This document shows positions 17,270-25,319 of a stretch of DNA of 35,786 bases, piece after piece. The first letter of the stretch is position 1. Each line of letters opens with the position of its first letter. Made by a program: the position numbers and the translations under genes. The notes below the pieces were generated by a model, which ran no database searches, was not told the DNA's origin, and was given only the letters and a program-made list of their open reading frames with translations. Origin of the DNA: Nitrospiria bacterium (GTDB lineage: Bacteria > Nitrospirota > UBA9217); contig CAKKPG010000056.1 in the NCBI GenBank assembly GCA_919901555.1, positions 1-35,786 of the forward strand, written 5' to 3'.

Positions 17270-17428
17270 AGGGCCATCCACCACGGACACTCAATTCTGA
17301 ACAACCTCACGATCGGCGCGAACACGTGAAATCATTGCGAAAAGAGGCCCCCCGGCCCCCATGATTTAGCGAATGACTTCCTGCACGACGTCAGGGAAAA
17401 CCTGATCTTCCGTACTGACATAAAAAAA

Positions 17429-17506
<78 letters not shown>

Positions 17507-17515
17507 CAAGGCCGT

Positions 17516-17544
17516 ATAATATACCAACGGCGTTCGTATGTCAA
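17516..17544 (-). promoter_or_regulatory. Sigma70 promoter for tRNA-Pro
   Basis: Perfect TTGACA (17544-17539), 17 bases, then TATTAT (17521-17516), 11 bases before the tRNA. The TGA inside TTGACA is also the stop codon of the upstream receiver-domain gene. Confidence 0.75.
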
Positions 17545-18713
17545 CGGACAATCTTCTTCTGCGCCTCGATAAAATTATCAAAGGCTTCCTGATAGAAATC
17601 CTTTTTCTGTCTGATCGTCTCGGGCACCCGGTTATCATAGAGCCGCCTGCCCTCTTCCACGTCCTCCTTGAGCAGCTCAAAGAAGGTCCCGTTCCGGATG
17701 CCCGTGCTCACCGCTTCCTGATTATAGAGGGCGATATCGGACACGATGATCCTGGCGAACCGCTTCGCCTTTTCCACGGCCCTGGGATCGGACTCGTCCA
17801 CGGAGGGGATATCGCTTTCGCGCTTCTCAAAGATGGAGGATTCCAGCATGATAGAATCCGGCGCCATGGCAGCGCCGTCCTGGGCCTGCTGGATGAAGGC
17901 ATCGAGCCAGGACGACTGCGCAGAGGCCGAAGACGCGCTCGATGCCGATGCCGCGGGAGCGGGAGCCTCCGAGTCCATCTTGAGAAGGCTCGACGGACTG
18001 AACATATCCTCTTCGCTTTTCTTTGCCGCCGGTTTCACCGGCGCCGGCGGCTGCGGTATTGCCGCGGGCGCGGCCTCGGGGCCCGGCGGGGCCGACTCGG
18101 CTTCAGGAGCAGGGGCCGGGGCCTCGGCGTACTCTTCGGGATGGATGAGCTTGCGTATCTTGAGCGCAAGCTGATCGGCAACATGATGCTTTTCAATATA
18201 ATCATCGGCCCCGTAGAGGCTCACGGGCGGGCGTTTATACCGCGACATATCATAGGTGGAGGTGAGGAGGAGGATCTTCATCTCTCTCGTCTGGTTGTCG
18301 TCTTTCAGCCGCTCACAGAGCTCGAACCCGTAGATCCCGGGGAGCCCCACGTCAAGCACCATGACCTGCGGCCTCACCTCGGTGGCTTTTTTCAGAGCCT
18401 CCACGCCCTCAGCAGCGGTCTCGACCTTGTATTCGGCGTCAAGGAGCACATCGCGTATCATGTTCCTCACTGCTTCGCTCTCGTGAGCAACGAGAACGGT
18501 TATGGAGGACGAAGATGTCGCAGATGAAGCGGGAGCCGCGGCCTTGGGAGCTTTCGCCGGAGTTGCGGGCGCCGTTGCCGCAGCAGGCGGCGGCGCAGGC
18601 TTCCGGGCAAGGAGAATGTTGCCGCACCGGGGGCATCTCACCTTCACGCCCTTCTCGGTGATTCTTGAGTCATCCAATCTGAGCTTTGCGCCGCACTCAC
18701 AGGGAACGATCAT
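17541..18713 (-). CDS. Zinc-ribbon/response-regulator receiver protein
   Basis: The 390 residues begin with an MJ0042-type zinc ribbon (CECGAKLRL, CPRCGN; four cysteines). An Ala/Pro-rich linker leads to a CheY-like receiver domain (about 70-195) with the phospho-acceptor Asp in VMVLDVGLPG, the conserved Thr/Ser in LLLTST and the Lys in DDYIEKHH. A second low-complexity Ala/Pro linker precedes a helical C-terminal region (about 290-390) of unknown function, with ARIIVSDIALYNQEAV. There is no DNA-binding or enzymatic output domain. Such proteins are known from gliding or social delta-type bacteria, but their targets are mostly unknown. The gene overlaps the rhomboid gene upstream by ATGA, so the two are translationally coupled. 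Confidence 0.85.
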   Translation of the reverse strand: MIVPCECGAKLRLDDSRITEKGVKVRCPRCGNILLARKPAPPPAAATAPATPAKAPKAAAPASSATSSSSITVLVAHESEAVRNMIRDVLLDAEYKVETAAEGVEALKKATEVRPQVMVLDVGLPGIYGFELCERLKDDNQTREMKILLLTSTYDMSRYKRPPVSLYGADDYIEKHHVADQLALKIRKLIHPEEYAEAPAPAPEAESAPPGPEAAPAAIPQPPAPVKPAAKKSEEDMFSPSSLLKMDSEAPAPAASASSASSASAQSSWLDAFIQQAQDGAAMAPDSIMLESSIFEKRESDIPSVDESDPRAVEKAKRFARIIVSDIALYNQEAVSTGIRNGTFFELLKEDVEEGRRLYDNRVPETIRQKKDFYQEAFDNFIEAQKKIVR

Positions 18714-19408
18714 AGATAGTGTTCTCTCCTCCCGCCCCCAAAAGGCACGTCTGCCCGTTTAAACAGTCCAATGAGGGCCGCTCCGGCAACAAAGCCCCCC
18801 ACATGGGCGTACCACGCCACTCCGCCGCCCGTGCCCGATGATACGAGGGCATTCAGGAACTGGAGCAAAAACCAGAAACCCAGAATGAACATGGCCGGGA
18901 CCTCGATGGTCCGGATATAGAATCCGAGCATGACGATGGTCAGCACCCTGGCGCGGGGATAGAGAAGAAGATAGGCGCCGAGTACTCCCGAAATGGCGCC
19001 TGAGGCGCCGAGCATGGGAATGAGTGATGACATATCCATGAGCGCGTGGCTGTACGCCGCAGCAAGGCCGCAGAGCGCGTAGAAAATGATGAACCGGATG
19101 CGGCCCATGGCGTCCTCTATATTGTTTCCGAATATCCAGAGGTAAAGCATGTTGCCTGCAATATGGAGGAAGCCGCCGTGGAGAAACATGGAGGTGAAAA
19201 GCGTCACGCCCGCGGGCACGGCGCGTTCAGGCATGGCCTCGGGATGGAAAAGCCGCGCGGGAACAAGGGAAAAAGAGGCGACAAAGGACTCCTCGGCCTT
19301 GGTTCCGAGCAACGTCTGATGAAGGAAGACAAGAACATTGGCGATGAGGAGGAGCACCGTCACGATGGGGAAGCGCTTTGTGGGATTAATGTCTTTTATG
19401 GGTATCAA
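18710..19408 (-). CDS. Rhomboid family intramembrane serine protease
   Basis: It cleaves transmembrane segments within the membrane. The 232 residues carry about six membrane spans. The oxyanion-side motif is HGGFLHIAGNMLYLWIFG, the nucleophile Ser is in GASGAISG and the general-base His in WYAHVGGFVAG. All key residues are present, so it is predicted to be active. A large loop after the first span (about 30-70) is usual for bacterial members. The ATGA overlap with the downstream receiver-domain gene suggests joint expression; a shared function is inference. No substrate is evident. Confidence 0.92.
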   Translation of the reverse strand: MIPIKDINPTKRFPIVTVLLLIANVLVFLHQTLLGTKAEESFVASFSLVPARLFHPEAMPERAVPAGVTLFTSMFLHGGFLHIAGNMLYLWIFGNNIEDAMGRIRFIIFYALCGLAAAYSHALMDMSSLIPMLGASGAISGVLGAYLLLYPRARVLTIVMLGFYIRTIEVPAMFILGFWFLLQFLNALVSSGTGGGVAWYAHVGGFVAGAALIGLFKRADVPFGGGRREHYL

Positions 19409-19936
19409 ACGCTAACTCCGTCCAAACGTTGATGCTGCGCTCCGTGCCGTGCACCTGTATGAGCCGCATAAGATCCTGTCATTGAGAGCGCAGCAATCTT
19501 ACATTTTGCCATGAGACAGCTGTTTGAGCACGTTCCTCGTGGTACTACCATCCCCCACAACGACAAACCCGCGCAACCCCCCGGCCGCAGCGAGCGTTTC
19601 CCCGTTTCGTCACGTTCTCTGCTCTGTGCGCTGTGCCCCTGCGCAGCACTTAATATACGGTAAAATACAGGAAAAAACGGCGCTTGTCAATAAAATGAAG
19701 AGGCCGGATGGAACAAGACTGATTGGACTGAGGAGGAGTGAAATATGCCTTCTTGTAGGAAGCAAAAAGTGAGAAGAGGACAAGACAGTACGTAAGAATG
19801 ATTAACCTGAGAGGGTCTGGTGCTACTGGTCTCCGAACGTGCTGTCGAACGTTTCGCTGTTAATGGCTCCGTTGAAAGAGAGTAATCGACTTGACCGATG
19901 AAAGGCTGCTTGTCTCGGCGCCTTGCACATAACCGA
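19409..19936. other. Sparse region, no convincing gene
   Basis: Small ORFs here have no family signature and no good ribosome-binding site. The stretch contains a fragment TCATTGAGAGCGCAGCAATC near 19479 and a CTCTGCTCTGTGCGCTGTGC word block near 19620, both resembling dispersed intergenic repeats. No terminator or clear promoter was recognised. Confidence 0.5.
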
Positions 19937-20020
19937 CTACAACCAAAATAGCAAAAGTATTCCAATAATCATCAAGACAATCATCCATCTGTTTTCCGAT
20001 GCCGGCAATTGCTTGTCCAT
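19937..20020 (-). CDS. 27-residue single-pass membrane peptide
   Basis: ATG at 20020 is preceded by GGAGG with 8-base spacing, the best ribosome-binding site in this sparse region. The product has a short polar N-terminus (MDKQLPASENR) followed by an uninterrupted hydrophobic helix, WMIVLMIIGILLLFWL, ending at the stop. Single-helix proteins of this shape commonly act as small membrane modulators or type I toxins. Neither role can be assigned; no antisense RNA gene was recognised. Longer upstream extensions of the same frame lack a ribosome-binding site. Confidence 0.5.
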   Translation of the reverse strand: MDKQLPASENRWMIVLMIIGILLLFWL

Positions 20021-20254
20021 CTCTTGTTCCTCCGAAAAAAACGGCATTAAGATCATCCAGACAGGCCTGGTTCCACTGCGTTTCAATTGTGCGCACTGAT
20101 GAAGGGAGAATGTCCCATTGAACACTGGATTTTCTGATACCATAACGGTATTGTCGGAGTATTGCGGGATGCGGCAAAAAAAGTTTGTCCAAATAAAATT
20201 TTATCGCGCTTTCGGTTATGGTTCACGGCGATGAAGCGTTTGATTCTTGAGTTA

Positions 20255-21049
20255 CTAAAATCTCATCGCGACTCCCGCGAGGACCGTCAGGTCCGTCTCA
20301 GCATCGCTCAGCCCCGTCTTCACGCCCGCGTCGAAATCGAGGTTCTCCCTTAGTGAGTAAATGAAGCCTCCGAGCAGAAACGCCGGATTCGAGTCCGAGG
20401 CCTTGTCGGCGTTCCGCTCCGTGCCGATGTTCGCCACCGCCTTCAAGTCCTTCACAACCTCTACTTCCGTTGCAAGGGAAGCATGCCAGATACCTTTTTT
20501 GTTGGCGTCCTCGTCGGCCTGCAGTTTGTATTCGTTATGGGTGTAGCCGATATTGGCGTGGATCGCCCAGGGACCGGCTTCCTTCGTCGTAATGAACAGG
20601 ATCCCGTAGGACGGCTTTCCCGTCCCGAGCCCCCTTTCCTCGCCGCCCGTGGGAAGGGTGATGCCGGGCTTCACGGCCATGCTCAGCCCGTCCTTCTCGA
20701 AGAACCGGTGCTTGTACTCCAGCGACAGGTCGGACAGACCGCTCTCGCTCGCGATCGCCGCCCCGTTCTCCTTGATGGTGAAATCCCGGCGCGGAAGGCC
20801 CAGCACGATATCGGTGTCCTCGGTGACGCCCCAGGAAAACGTCGCGCTTGCCTCTGACTCGGTCTCCTTCACCGTTACGCCCTCTACGGTTTCCTTGTCA
20901 GCGCCGTATTCTCCGTTCATTTCGATCTGGAATTTGCCCTTTCCCTGGGTGCCCGTGTCGTCGGTGATGAGCGGATGGGCGGCAGAAACCGGATCCGCCA
21001 TGCCCAGCGTCAAAGCAACAAAAACAGCCATCACAATCGTTTTCATCAT
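20255..21049 (-). CDS. Outer-membrane beta-barrel protein, phenol_MetA_deg-like
   Basis: The 264 residues start with a signal peptide (MMKTIVMAVFVALTLGMADP to SAA). The mature start HPLITDDTGTQGKGKFQIE is typical of the Pfam family named 'putative MetA-pathway of phenol degradation', which are 12-strand-like transporters of uncertain cargo. Alternating strands continue to a terminal aromatic residue (VAMRF), the usual outer-membrane insertion signal. It follows the other barrel gene by 92 bases on the same strand and may share its Fur-controlled promoter. A metal or siderophore role is possible but only from context. Confidence 0.75.
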   Translation of the reverse strand: MMKTIVMAVFVALTLGMADPVSAAHPLITDDTGTQGKGKFQIEMNGEYGADKETVEGVTVKETESEASATFSWGVTEDTDIVLGLPRRDFTIKENGAAIASESGLSDLSLEYKHRFFEKDGLSMAVKPGITLPTGGEERGLGTGKPSYGILFITTKEAGPWAIHANIGYTHNEYKLQADEDANKKGIWHASLATEVEVVKDLKAVANIGTERNADKASDSNPAFLLGGFIYSLRENLDFDAGVKTGLSDAETDLTVLAGVAMRF

Positions 21050-21141
21050 GTCGGGATACTCCTCTCAAGAACAGTTCTACCGAGGCCGGAGAGCCGGCCC
21101 CGGCCCCGGTGATAATATTTTCGACGGTCAATCATCGAAAT

Positions 21142-21846
21142 TTAAAATGGCACACCGAGCAGGAACCGGACCTCGCGGTCGTTGGTCCTGCGGTTCAGCC
21201 CGTAGACGGCGCCGACGTTCGCCCAGATCCTGCCGCCGACCCAGGAGAGCGTCGGCCCCGCGGCGTACTTGTCCGTGCGGTAATTGCCCTTCGATTCAAC
21301 GCCGAACCTGAGGGCGGGCGTGATCTCATAGCTCGCGCCGACGGCATATTCATGGTCTGCATGATCGCCGGACGTATAGGTGTTCTTGTAAATCTGGTTA
21401 TAGGCGACGTTCAGCTTTCCGATGTCCTTTGCCAGAATGAGCTTTCCCTCGAACACGTTCTTGGCGTCCGCTTTCTCCTGGTGCTCTGCGTACAGGAGCA
21501 TGTCGACGGGCAGCCGGTTTCTCTCCGCGATCCGGTACCGCAGCCGGAACTTGTAGCCAGAATACTTCATCTTGTCATTCTCTTTCTGGTCGTACACCTG
21601 GTACAGCGCCGCGTCCAGCCGGTCCGTGATGCCGTATTCGAGTTCGAGCTGCTGCTGCCAGTCGCTGCTGTTGTCTTTCTGCCGGTCTTTGGTCGCCGCG
21701 GTCTGGTAATATTCCAGTTCCGCGTGGTCTTTGGCCAGCGTCAAATACTCGTACGTCCAGACATAGCTCCGCTGGTCCGCATGGGCCGACACACCCGACA
21801 GGGCGAAAAACATCCCAACCATCAGCACAAAAGTCATCCTCTTCAT
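21142..21846 (-). CDS. Outer-membrane beta-barrel protein, Fur-controlled
   Basis: The 234 residues have a signal peptide (MKRMTFVLMVGMFFALSGVS to AHA), many alternating beta strands rich in Tyr (YVWTYEYLTLAKDHAELEYY) and a C-terminal Phe (LLGVPF), as expected for an outer-membrane barrel. AAGGAGGACGAATC precedes the ATG. A near-consensus Fur box lies just upstream. With feoB and fur nearby, a role in iron or other metal entry through the outer membrane is a reasonable inference. No haem- or siderophore-binding motif and no TonB box were seen. Confidence 0.75.
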   Translation of the reverse strand: MKRMTFVLMVGMFFALSGVSAHADQRSYVWTYEYLTLAKDHAELEYYQTAATKDRQKDNSSDWQQQLELEYGITDRLDAALYQVYDQKENDKMKYSGYKFRLRYRIAERNRLPVDMLLYAEHQEKADAKNVFEGKLILAKDIGKLNVAYNQIYKNTYTSGDHADHEYAVGASYEITPALRFGVESKGNYRTDKYAAGPTLSWVGGRIWANVGAVYGLNRRTNDREVRFLLGVPF

Positions 21847-21863
21847 GATTCGTCCTCCTTAAA

Positions 21864-21882
21864 GATATTGATATTCATTTTC
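21864..21882. promoter_or_regulatory. Fur box
   Basis: GATATTGATATTCATTTTC matches the E. coli consensus GATAATGATAATCATTATC at 16 of 19 positions by eye. It lies directly upstream of the ribosome-binding site of the barrel gene starting at 21846, so Fe-Fur would block transcription. Confidence 0.7.
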
Positions 21883-21909
21883 ATTTAGTGGCCGTGAAAA
21901 ACCGCGGCC

Positions 21910-22077
21910 TTACCCCCTCGAAACCTTGCCGCCGGGCAGCCGCACCGAGATCGCCACCTCGATCCTCGCCCTGTCTTGTTCGCTCAGGATGTCCGCAGCC
22001 CGCTGAAAGAGCCCGAAGTCGCCCCGGAACCCGAGAAGTCCGTCAAGATAAGCCCGTGCGGCCTGTTCCCTGCTCAT
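21910..22077 (-). CDS. Small hypothetical protein of the feo unit
   Basis: The 55-residue ORF begins at ATG 22077 with AAGGAGGTATCGCA upstream. It is mostly helical and charged (MSREQAARAYLDGLLGFRG, ILSEQDRARIEVAI). There are no cysteines, so it does not look like the iron-sulfur FeoC. It is the last gene of the minus-strand feoB-dtxR series, separated from dtxR by a word-repeat spacer. Function not recognised. Confidence 0.6.
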   Translation of the reverse strand: MSREQAARAYLDGLLGFRGDFGLFQRAADILSEQDRARIEVAISVRLPGGKVSRG

Positions 22078-22096
22078 TGCGATACCTCCTTTCTCA

Positions 22097-22187
22097 ACGC
22101 ATGGTGCAGAGGGCAAAGCGCGGAGGGTAAAAATATGTCGTTCTGTCCTTCCTCCATGCGCCATGCACTATGCTCTCTGCTCTGCCT
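22097..22187. repeat. Permuted GCATGGTGCAGAGGGC word repeat
   Basis: The words GCATGGTGCAGAGGGCAAAG, CATGCGCCATGCACTATGC and CTCTCTGCTCTGCC lie between the DtxR-FeoA gene and the small ORF. They use the same vocabulary as the block at 22908-22990. Confidence 0.6.
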
Positions 22188-22893
22188 ATACCTTCTTCAC
22201 AAAAATCTCCTTCGTAATGTCCTTGTCCACGGCGATCATGGTTTCGCCGAGCTGGATCACGTAAGATGGCCGCTTCTGGTGGAGCTTCACGACGCTCCCC
22301 GGGACCACGCCCATGGCCGAGAGCCGGTCGAGCCGGGAGTGCGAACCGGGAGTGATGAAGACGATCTTCCCCTTCTCTCCCGGCATGAGGTCCGCCAGAG
22401 GCGCCACAAGAGGCCTCATTTCCTGCTTGAACATGGAGCAGCATTCGCCGCGCGGGATCGGCTTGCCGTCGGGCGAGGTGGGCGGATGGCCGAGGAGCGT
22501 GCAGACGCTGTCCGTGACCTCGGGAGAGAGGATGTGCTCGAACTTGCAGGCTTCGGCTTCGGCGCCGTCGAGACTGAAGAGGTCGAAGAACATCCTGAGG
22601 GAGAGCCGGTGCCTTCGTACCAGCTCGCGGGCCCGCTTCTCCCCTTTTGGGAGCAGTTCCACGGCCTGGCCCTTGAGGTCGATCCAGCCGTTCTTTTCCA
22701 GGTCTTTGAGAATATCTTCGCAGCCGTCGATGCTACAGCTTTGAATGATCTGGTCCCATGTCAGCTTCCCGTCCTCGCGGAGGATCCAGATGATTTCAAA
22801 TATCTCGTCCTCCTTTTCGATTTCCGGCAGCACGCACAATGCGGGATGGCCGGCCTTTCCCTCGAGAGTATCCAGTCTTTTGTGTTCCGACAT
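22186..22893 (-). CDS. DtxR-family metal-dependent regulator fused to FeoA/SH3-like domain
   Basis: ATG 22893 is preceded by AAGGAGGGACA and gives 235 residues. The N-terminal winged helix (about 15-85, IFEIIWILREDGKLTWDQII) is followed by the DtxR dimerisation and metal-binding region (HRLSLRMFFDLFSLDGAEAE, CKFEHILSPEVTDSVCTLLG, PIPRGECC). A C-terminal FeoA/SH3-like domain (about 165-235, RLSAMGVVPGSVVKLHQKRP) completes it. Family members repress iron or manganese uptake genes when metal is bound. It sits downstream of feoB and supplies the only FeoA-like domain in view, so it may be both regulator and Feo partner; that is inference. Confidence 0.88.
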   Translation of the reverse strand: MSEHKRLDTLEGKAGHPALCVLPEIEKEDEIFEIIWILREDGKLTWDQIIQSCSIDGCEDILKDLEKNGWIDLKGQAVELLPKGEKRARELVRRHRLSLRMFFDLFSLDGAEAEACKFEHILSPEVTDSVCTLLGHPPTSPDGKPIPRGECCSMFKQEMRPLVAPLADLMPGEKGKIVFITPGSHSRLDRLSAMGVVPGSVVKLHQKRPSYVIQLGETMIAVDKDITKEIFVKKV

Positions 22894-22907
22894 TGTCCCT
22901 CCTTGAA

Positions 22908-22990
22908 ATGCGCATAGCGCATGGAGCATGGCGCATAGGGTTTCGCTCTTCGTTGTTTGCCCTCTGCCCTCTGCTCTCTGCCCTATGCGC
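22908..22990. repeat. Permuted GCGCATAG/CCTCTGC word repeat with inverted ends
   Basis: The left words GCGCATAGCGCATGGAGCAT and GGCGCATAGGG face the right words CCCTCTGCCCTCTGCTCTC and CCCTATGCGC. GCGCATAGGG and CCCTATGCGC are perfect 10-base complements. It fills the feoB-dtxR spacer up to the feoB stop codon. Confidence 0.65.
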
Positions 22991-22992
22991 TT

Positions 22993-24975
22993 TTACAGCG
23001 CCACCTTCAGCGTCCTGAGTATCCAGTTCAGCACTCCCCCCACGGCGAAGGCGAAGGGGAAAATGAAAGCAACCATGGAGAGCGCGGTCTTGAGCCCCCG
23101 CTCCTTTACCATCATGAAAAAGTTCGCGATGCACGGAACAAAAAGCGTGATCACCACGAGGCTCACCACGATCTGGATCGGGTCCAGCATGCCGTTCTTG
23201 GCGAGCACAAAGAGCCCCGCTGCGCCGTAGTCCCTGCGCAGGAACCCGATGACGAAGGCCTCGGCGGCCTTGCTCGGAAGTCCCAGCAGGCCCACGACGA
23301 GCGGATCGGTGATCCTCTGGACGTACTCCAGGGCGCCGATCTTGTGGCCCACGAAGAGGATGAGCGTGCCGAGAATAAAGAGCGGAACCGCTTCCTTGAG
23401 ATACCACTGGACCCTGGCAAGGGTCTTGACGACGATGTTCATGAGCTGCGGCACCCGGATGGGCGGCAGCTCCAGTACGAAGTCCGAAGGTGCTCCCGGA
23501 ACGACCTTTGAGGCAATGTATCCCACGCCGAGCATCACCAGGACGACCGAACCGATCCAGATCGTTGTAGCAAGGCCGGAGAGCCCGGAAATCATGCCGA
23601 GAATGACGCCGAGCTGAGCCGAGCACGGAACGCCGAGGGCAAGGAGGAGCGTGACGAGAATCCGCTCCTTCTTCGTCTCGAGGATGCGCGTGGTAAGCGT
23701 GGCCATGGTGTCACAGCCAAGACCGAGGACCATGGGCAGCACGGCCTTGCCGTTCAGTCCCATGAGCTTGAATACCTTGTTCACCATCACCGCAAGCCTC
23801 GGCAGATAGCCCGAATCCTCCAGGATGCCGAAGGCGATGAAAAAGAACCCCACGATGGGCAGCACGATTGCAATGGCATAGGTGAGCGCCATGGTGATGA
23901 GCCCGTAGTCGCCGATGAGAAGTTCCCTGATGAACGGCACGGGAAAGATGAAGTCCACGATCTTCGTCGCCCAGGGGTTCAGGTATTCGCCGAACACGGT
24001 CTCTTCCAGGAACCCGACTGCATTGCCCGCTCCCAGCACTCCCACGAACTGATACACGAGGTACAGAACTGCAAGGAGGATCGGCAGGCCGTAGACGGGA
24101 TGCATGGACCATGTGCCCAGGTAAAAGGCGATCTGGGATCCCTTTCCCGCTTCGTGGAGCGTCAGTACCTGCGCGAGGATCGCATCGGCCTTCCTGAGAC
24201 GCTGCTGATTGATGAGATAGCCGAGCGAGTTATGGTACCGGGCCTGAATGCTCTGACGGATGTTCTCGATCCGGGCGATCACATGGTCCGGAATATGGGC
24301 ATGGAGCCAGGACTTGAGGCTCTCGTCCCCTGAGAGGAGCATGAGCGCAAGCGCCCGTCTCGCAATGTTCGTCTCGGGCAGGAGGGAAACAATGTCCCCT
24401 ACTCCCGCCTCGATGGCATCGTCGTAGCGGACTGATGCGGCCGACGTCCGGGGATGGGTAATGCTCTTGAGCAGCCTGTCGATGCCGCTCTTCCGCGTGG
24501 CCACGGTCTTGACGACCTCGATGCCGAGGAGCTCCGAGAGTTTTTCCTGGTCCACGGCAATGCCGCGGCTCCGGGCCTCGTCATCCATGTTGAGATCGAG
24601 GATAAAGGGCACCCCCATCTCGGCAAGCTGGAGCGTGATGAGGAGGCCCCTGCGGAGGTTCTTGGCGTCCGCCACCTGGATGATGACGCCCGCCCGGTCC
24701 GAAAGGAGCATGTCCCTCGTCACCCGCTCGTCCTCCGACATGGGCACCAGGCTGTTCACGCCGGGCGTATCGATGACCAGGGAGCGCGTCTTGTTCAGCA
24801 CGGCGTTTGCGTAGGTCACTTCCACCGTGGTGCCGGGATAGTTGGAGACGGTGACGTATTTTCCCGTCAGCAGGCCGAAGAGCGCGCTCTTGCCGACGTT
24901 GGGATTGCCGATGAGAAGGACCTTGTTCAGGTCCCCGGAGTGGTCGACGTCATTGGAGCCGTTATGGTCATGCAT
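22993..24975 (-). CDS. feoB: Ferrous iron transporter FeoB
   Basis: It imports Fe(II) across the inner membrane. The cytosolic G domain has G1 GNPNVGKS, the switch I region NYPGTTVEVTY, G3 DTPG and the G4-like NMDDE. The membrane part contains both Gate modules with the conserved cysteines (GLGCDTMATLTTR, GVPCSAQLGV and FVPCIANFFMM). At 660 residues it is a compact FeoB. GGAGG-AAGTTTC-ATG defines the start. No separate feoA or feoC precedes it; a FeoA-like domain is fused to the downstream regulator. A MITE separates it from fur upstream. Confidence 0.96.
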   Translation of the reverse strand: MHDHNGSNDVDHSGDLNKVLLIGNPNVGKSALFGLLTGKYVTVSNYPGTTVEVTYANAVLNKTRSLVIDTPGVNSLVPMSEDERVTRDMLLSDRAGVIIQVADAKNLRRGLLITLQLAEMGVPFILDLNMDDEARSRGIAVDQEKLSELLGIEVVKTVATRKSGIDRLLKSITHPRTSAASVRYDDAIEAGVGDIVSLLPETNIARRALALMLLSGDESLKSWLHAHIPDHVIARIENIRQSIQARYHNSLGYLINQQRLRKADAILAQVLTLHEAGKGSQIAFYLGTWSMHPVYGLPILLAVLYLVYQFVGVLGAGNAVGFLEETVFGEYLNPWATKIVDFIFPVPFIRELLIGDYGLITMALTYAIAIVLPIVGFFFIAFGILEDSGYLPRLAVMVNKVFKLMGLNGKAVLPMVLGLGCDTMATLTTRILETKKERILVTLLLALGVPCSAQLGVILGMISGLSGLATTIWIGSVVLVMLGVGYIASKVVPGAPSDFVLELPPIRVPQLMNIVVKTLARVQWYLKEAVPLFILGTLILFVGHKIGALEYVQRITDPLVVGLLGLPSKAAEAFVIGFLRRDYGAAGLFVLAKNGMLDPIQIVVSLVVITLFVPCIANFFMMVKERGLKTALSMVAFIFPFAFAVGGVLNWILRTLKVAL

Positions 24976-25005
24976 GAAACTTCCTCCAAGCTTTCAACAA
25001 ATAGA

Positions 25006-25013
25006 AAATCCCG
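25006..25013. repeat. 8-bp target duplication, left of MITE 1
   Basis: AAATCCCG, repeated exactly at 25203-25210 on the other side of the element. Confidence 0.9.
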
Positions 25014-25202
25014 GTAACTGCTCAGGTCAGCCACTTCGCTTCGGCGCAAGGCGCGCCAGCATGCTCTTGCTCTTCACGCTGTCGGTACACGTACCCGCAG
25101 CGCTTTCGCTGCGCACGCGCTGTTTTGGCTCAAGTGGCGCTGCCATGACGGTCATGGCGCGCTTTTTTGCGCCTGTGCTCAGCGGCAGACCTGAGTAGTT
25201 AC
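25014..25202 (-). mobile_element. 189-bp IS66-like MITE, copy 1
   Basis: The ends GTAACTGCTCAGGTC and GACCTGAGTAGTTAC are inverted repeats of about 19 bp with few mismatches. Perfect 8-bp direct repeats (AAATCCCG) flank it. The 5'-GTAA terminus and 8-bp duplication are the known hallmarks of the IS66 family. There is no transposase, so it would move only in trans. It is the reverse complement of the copy at 30993-31181, with about 11 mismatches in 189 by hand alignment. It inserted between fur and feoB. Confidence 0.88.
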
Positions 25203-25220
25203 AAATCCCGATATCCAAAC

Positions 25221-25318
25221 CTCAAATAACCCCCAAATTTTCAATTCAAAACTGCTTGAATTTTGCGAATTTTGAATTTCGGTATTAGTGGGCATTTGGG
25301 ATTTCGGAATTGAAAATG
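25221..25318. repeat. AT-rich permuted AATTTTGAATTTCGG word repeat
   Basis: The words AAATTTTCAATTCAAAA, GAATTTTGAATTTCGG and GGGATTTCGGAATTGAAAA lie between the MITE and the fur stop codon. Composition and vocabulary resemble the block at 15521-15599. Confidence 0.55.
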
Positions 25319-25319
25319 G

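Noticed and set aside
17538-18527. Plus-strand open frame of 329 codons opposite the receiver protein
   Set aside because: It is Arg/Gly-rich low complexity from the complement of Ala/Pro linkers. No domain recognised.
19687-20192. Minus-strand ORFs of 92 and 110 codons
   Set aside because: They have no signature and no ribosome-binding site. The 27-residue frame between them has a strong one.
25027-25218. Conserved 60-codon ORF in both MITE copies
   Set aside because: The frame similarity simply follows from DNA identity of the two copies. It has no ribosome-binding site and no transposase motif, so it is not called as a gene.
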